Shown here piece by piece: positions 63,181 through 64,000 of a DNA stretch of 64,000 nucleotides; the stretch's first letter is position 1, and each line of letters opens with the position of its first letter. The notes below the pieces were generated by a model, which worked only from the letters and a program-made list of their open reading frames with translations, was not told the DNA's origin and searched no databases. Location of the stretch: NCBI GenBank assembly GCA_036015235.1, contig CP107926.1:2046001-2110000 (forward strand). The letters run 5' to 3'. The translations under genes were made by a program, and so were the position numbers. Origin of the DNA: Streptomyces sp. NBC_00433. GTDB lineage: Bacteria; Actinomycetota; Actinomycetes; Streptomycetales; Streptomycetaceae.

Positions 63181-64000
63181 CTAGGAGATGCCGGCGGCGG
63201 CGCAGGCCGCGGCGAAGTCCGACGTGCAGATCTGGTCCTTGGTGTACAGGTTGTCCTTCACGACCGTGTCCTTGATGTTGGCCTTGGTCACGGAGAAGGC
63301 CGGCAGGAGCTTGGACGGGATCGAGGCGCCGCCGAGCTGCTTGGCCGTGGTGTCGGCCACGCTCTTGAAGTCCTTGCCGTTCAGCAGGTCCACCGCGATC
63401 TCGGCGGTGGCGTCGGCCTCGGGCTGGTAGGGCTTGTAGATCGAGCTGGTCTGCGTGCCGGCGAGCAGCCGCTGCACACCCGCGAGTTCCGCGTCCTGGC
63501 CCGTCAGCGGCGGGTTGATGCCCGCGCCCTTGAGGGCGGTCGCGACACCGCCGGCCATGCCGTCGTTCGCGGAGTAGACGCCGGCGATGTTGTTCTTGCC
63601 GAGCTGGGTGATCGCGGCGGACATCTTCTGCGCGGCGACGGTGTCCTTCCACAGGCCGGACTGCTCGTAAGCGATCTTGACCTTGCCGTCCAGCACCTTG
63701 TGGGCGCCGGCCTTGAACATGGCGGCGTTCGGGTCGGCCGGGTCACCGTTGATCATGACAACGTTGGCAGACGGCGTAGCCTTCGGGCCCATGGCGTCGA
63801 GCAGGGCCTGGCCCTGGAGCTCGCCGATCTTCTCGTTGTCGTAGGACACGTAGGCGGAGATCGGACCCTCGGCGAGGCGGTCGTACGCGACGACCTTGAT
63901 GCCCTTGTCGACGGCGGCCTGGACGGAGGACTTGATGCCGGTCGAGTCCTGGGCGTCCAGGATGATGACCTTGACGCCCTTGGCGATCATGCTGCTGACC
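63181..64000 (-). CDS. xylF: Xylose/ribose-type substrate-binding protein, truncated by the window edge
   Basis: The C-terminal about 273 residues of a Peripla_BP_4-type sugar-binding lipoprotein. Visible parts are VKVIILDAQDSTGIKSSVQAAVDKGIKVVAYDRLAEGPISAYVSYDNEKIGELQGQAL, a ligand-binding NGDPADPNAAMFKAGA, GVYSANDGMAGGVATALKGAG and GQDAELAGVQRLLAGTQTSSIYKP. The frame is open at base 64000, so the signal peptide lies outside. Gene order xylF-xylG-xylH runs on the minus strand. Confidence 0.93.
   Translation of the reverse strand, partial: VSSMIAKGVKVIILDAQDSTGIKSSVQAAVDKGIKVVAYDRLAEGPISAYVSYDNEKIGELQGQALLDAMGPKATPSANVVMINGDPADPNAAMFKAGAHKVLDGKVKIAYEQSGLWKDTVAAQKMSAAITQLGKNNIAGVYSANDGMAGGVATALKGAGINPPLTGQDAELAGVQRLLAGTQTSSIYKPYQPEADATAEIAVDLLNGKDFKSVADTTAKQLGGASIPSKLLPAFSVTKANIKDTVVKDNLYTKDQICTSDFAAACAAAGIS

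Overview
The window is GC-rich actinomycete chromosome, almost certainly Streptomyces or a close relative. The evidence is third-codon-position G/C bias, frequent GTG starts, GTGA/ATGA stop-start overlaps, and marker genes such as whiI (sporulation response regulator) and an SAV2148-type HEPN protein. From memory, most of the gene set matches the S. coelicolor core stretch running from the sulfite reductase cluster (about SCO6102) to the xylFGH region (about SCO6009), with some genes missing and others inserted. No rRNA, tRNA, CRISPR array or transposase was seen.

Layout. 1-1.1 kb: frameshifted 3' end of a GAF/HTH regulator and a GNAT acetyltransferase. 1.1-10.8 kb: sulfur assimilation. A Cys-containing leader peptide precedes sulfite reductase, a tiny zinc-ribbon protein, cysH, cysC, cysD and cysN, then a sulfonate-type ABC transporter and a sirohydrochlorin chelatase that would supply siroheme to the reductase. 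11-17.4 kb: MMPL exporter, SnoaL-tailed ECF sigma factor with a convergent overlapping STAS gene, phosphotransferase, MFS exporter. 17.5-19.5 kb: DEDDh exonuclease and HEPN protein. 19.8-40.3 kb: glycogen/trehalose genes (glgX, treY, treZ) broken up by two accessory blocks: an oxidoreductase/regulator block (22.3-26.1 kb), and a low-conservation block with HTTM, DUF5819 and repeat-bearing ice-binding-like genes followed by a LysR/dihydrolipoamide dehydrogenase pair (28.9-35.4 kb). PPK2, zapE and a RibD-like reductase follow.

40.5-51.6 kb: murC, msrB, a PTH2-like protein, haem genes (hemQ, hemY, hemE), lipoprotein, DUF3000, whiI behind a candidate sigma-WhiG promoter, and RNase D. 51.9-55.3 kb: fadA-fadB beta-oxidation operon. 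55.3-60.7 kb: SPFH protein, NlpC/P60-like peptidoglycan-binding protein, cysteine-less DsbA-like protein, dxs. 60.9-64 kb: xylose/ribose-type ABC transporter, cut by the right edge in its binding-protein gene.

Most notable: the HTTM/DUF5819/ice-binding-like cluster, whose secreted protein carries 15 tandem copies of an 8-residue Thr/Gly repeat and a Gly/Tyr/Cys-rich tail; a non-coding element at 22,046-22,343 with 75-bp inverted-repeat arms, related to three other intergenic copies in the window; and the sulfur leader peptide behind a palindromic candidate operator. Family names come from recognition of the translated sequences; no database search was possible.
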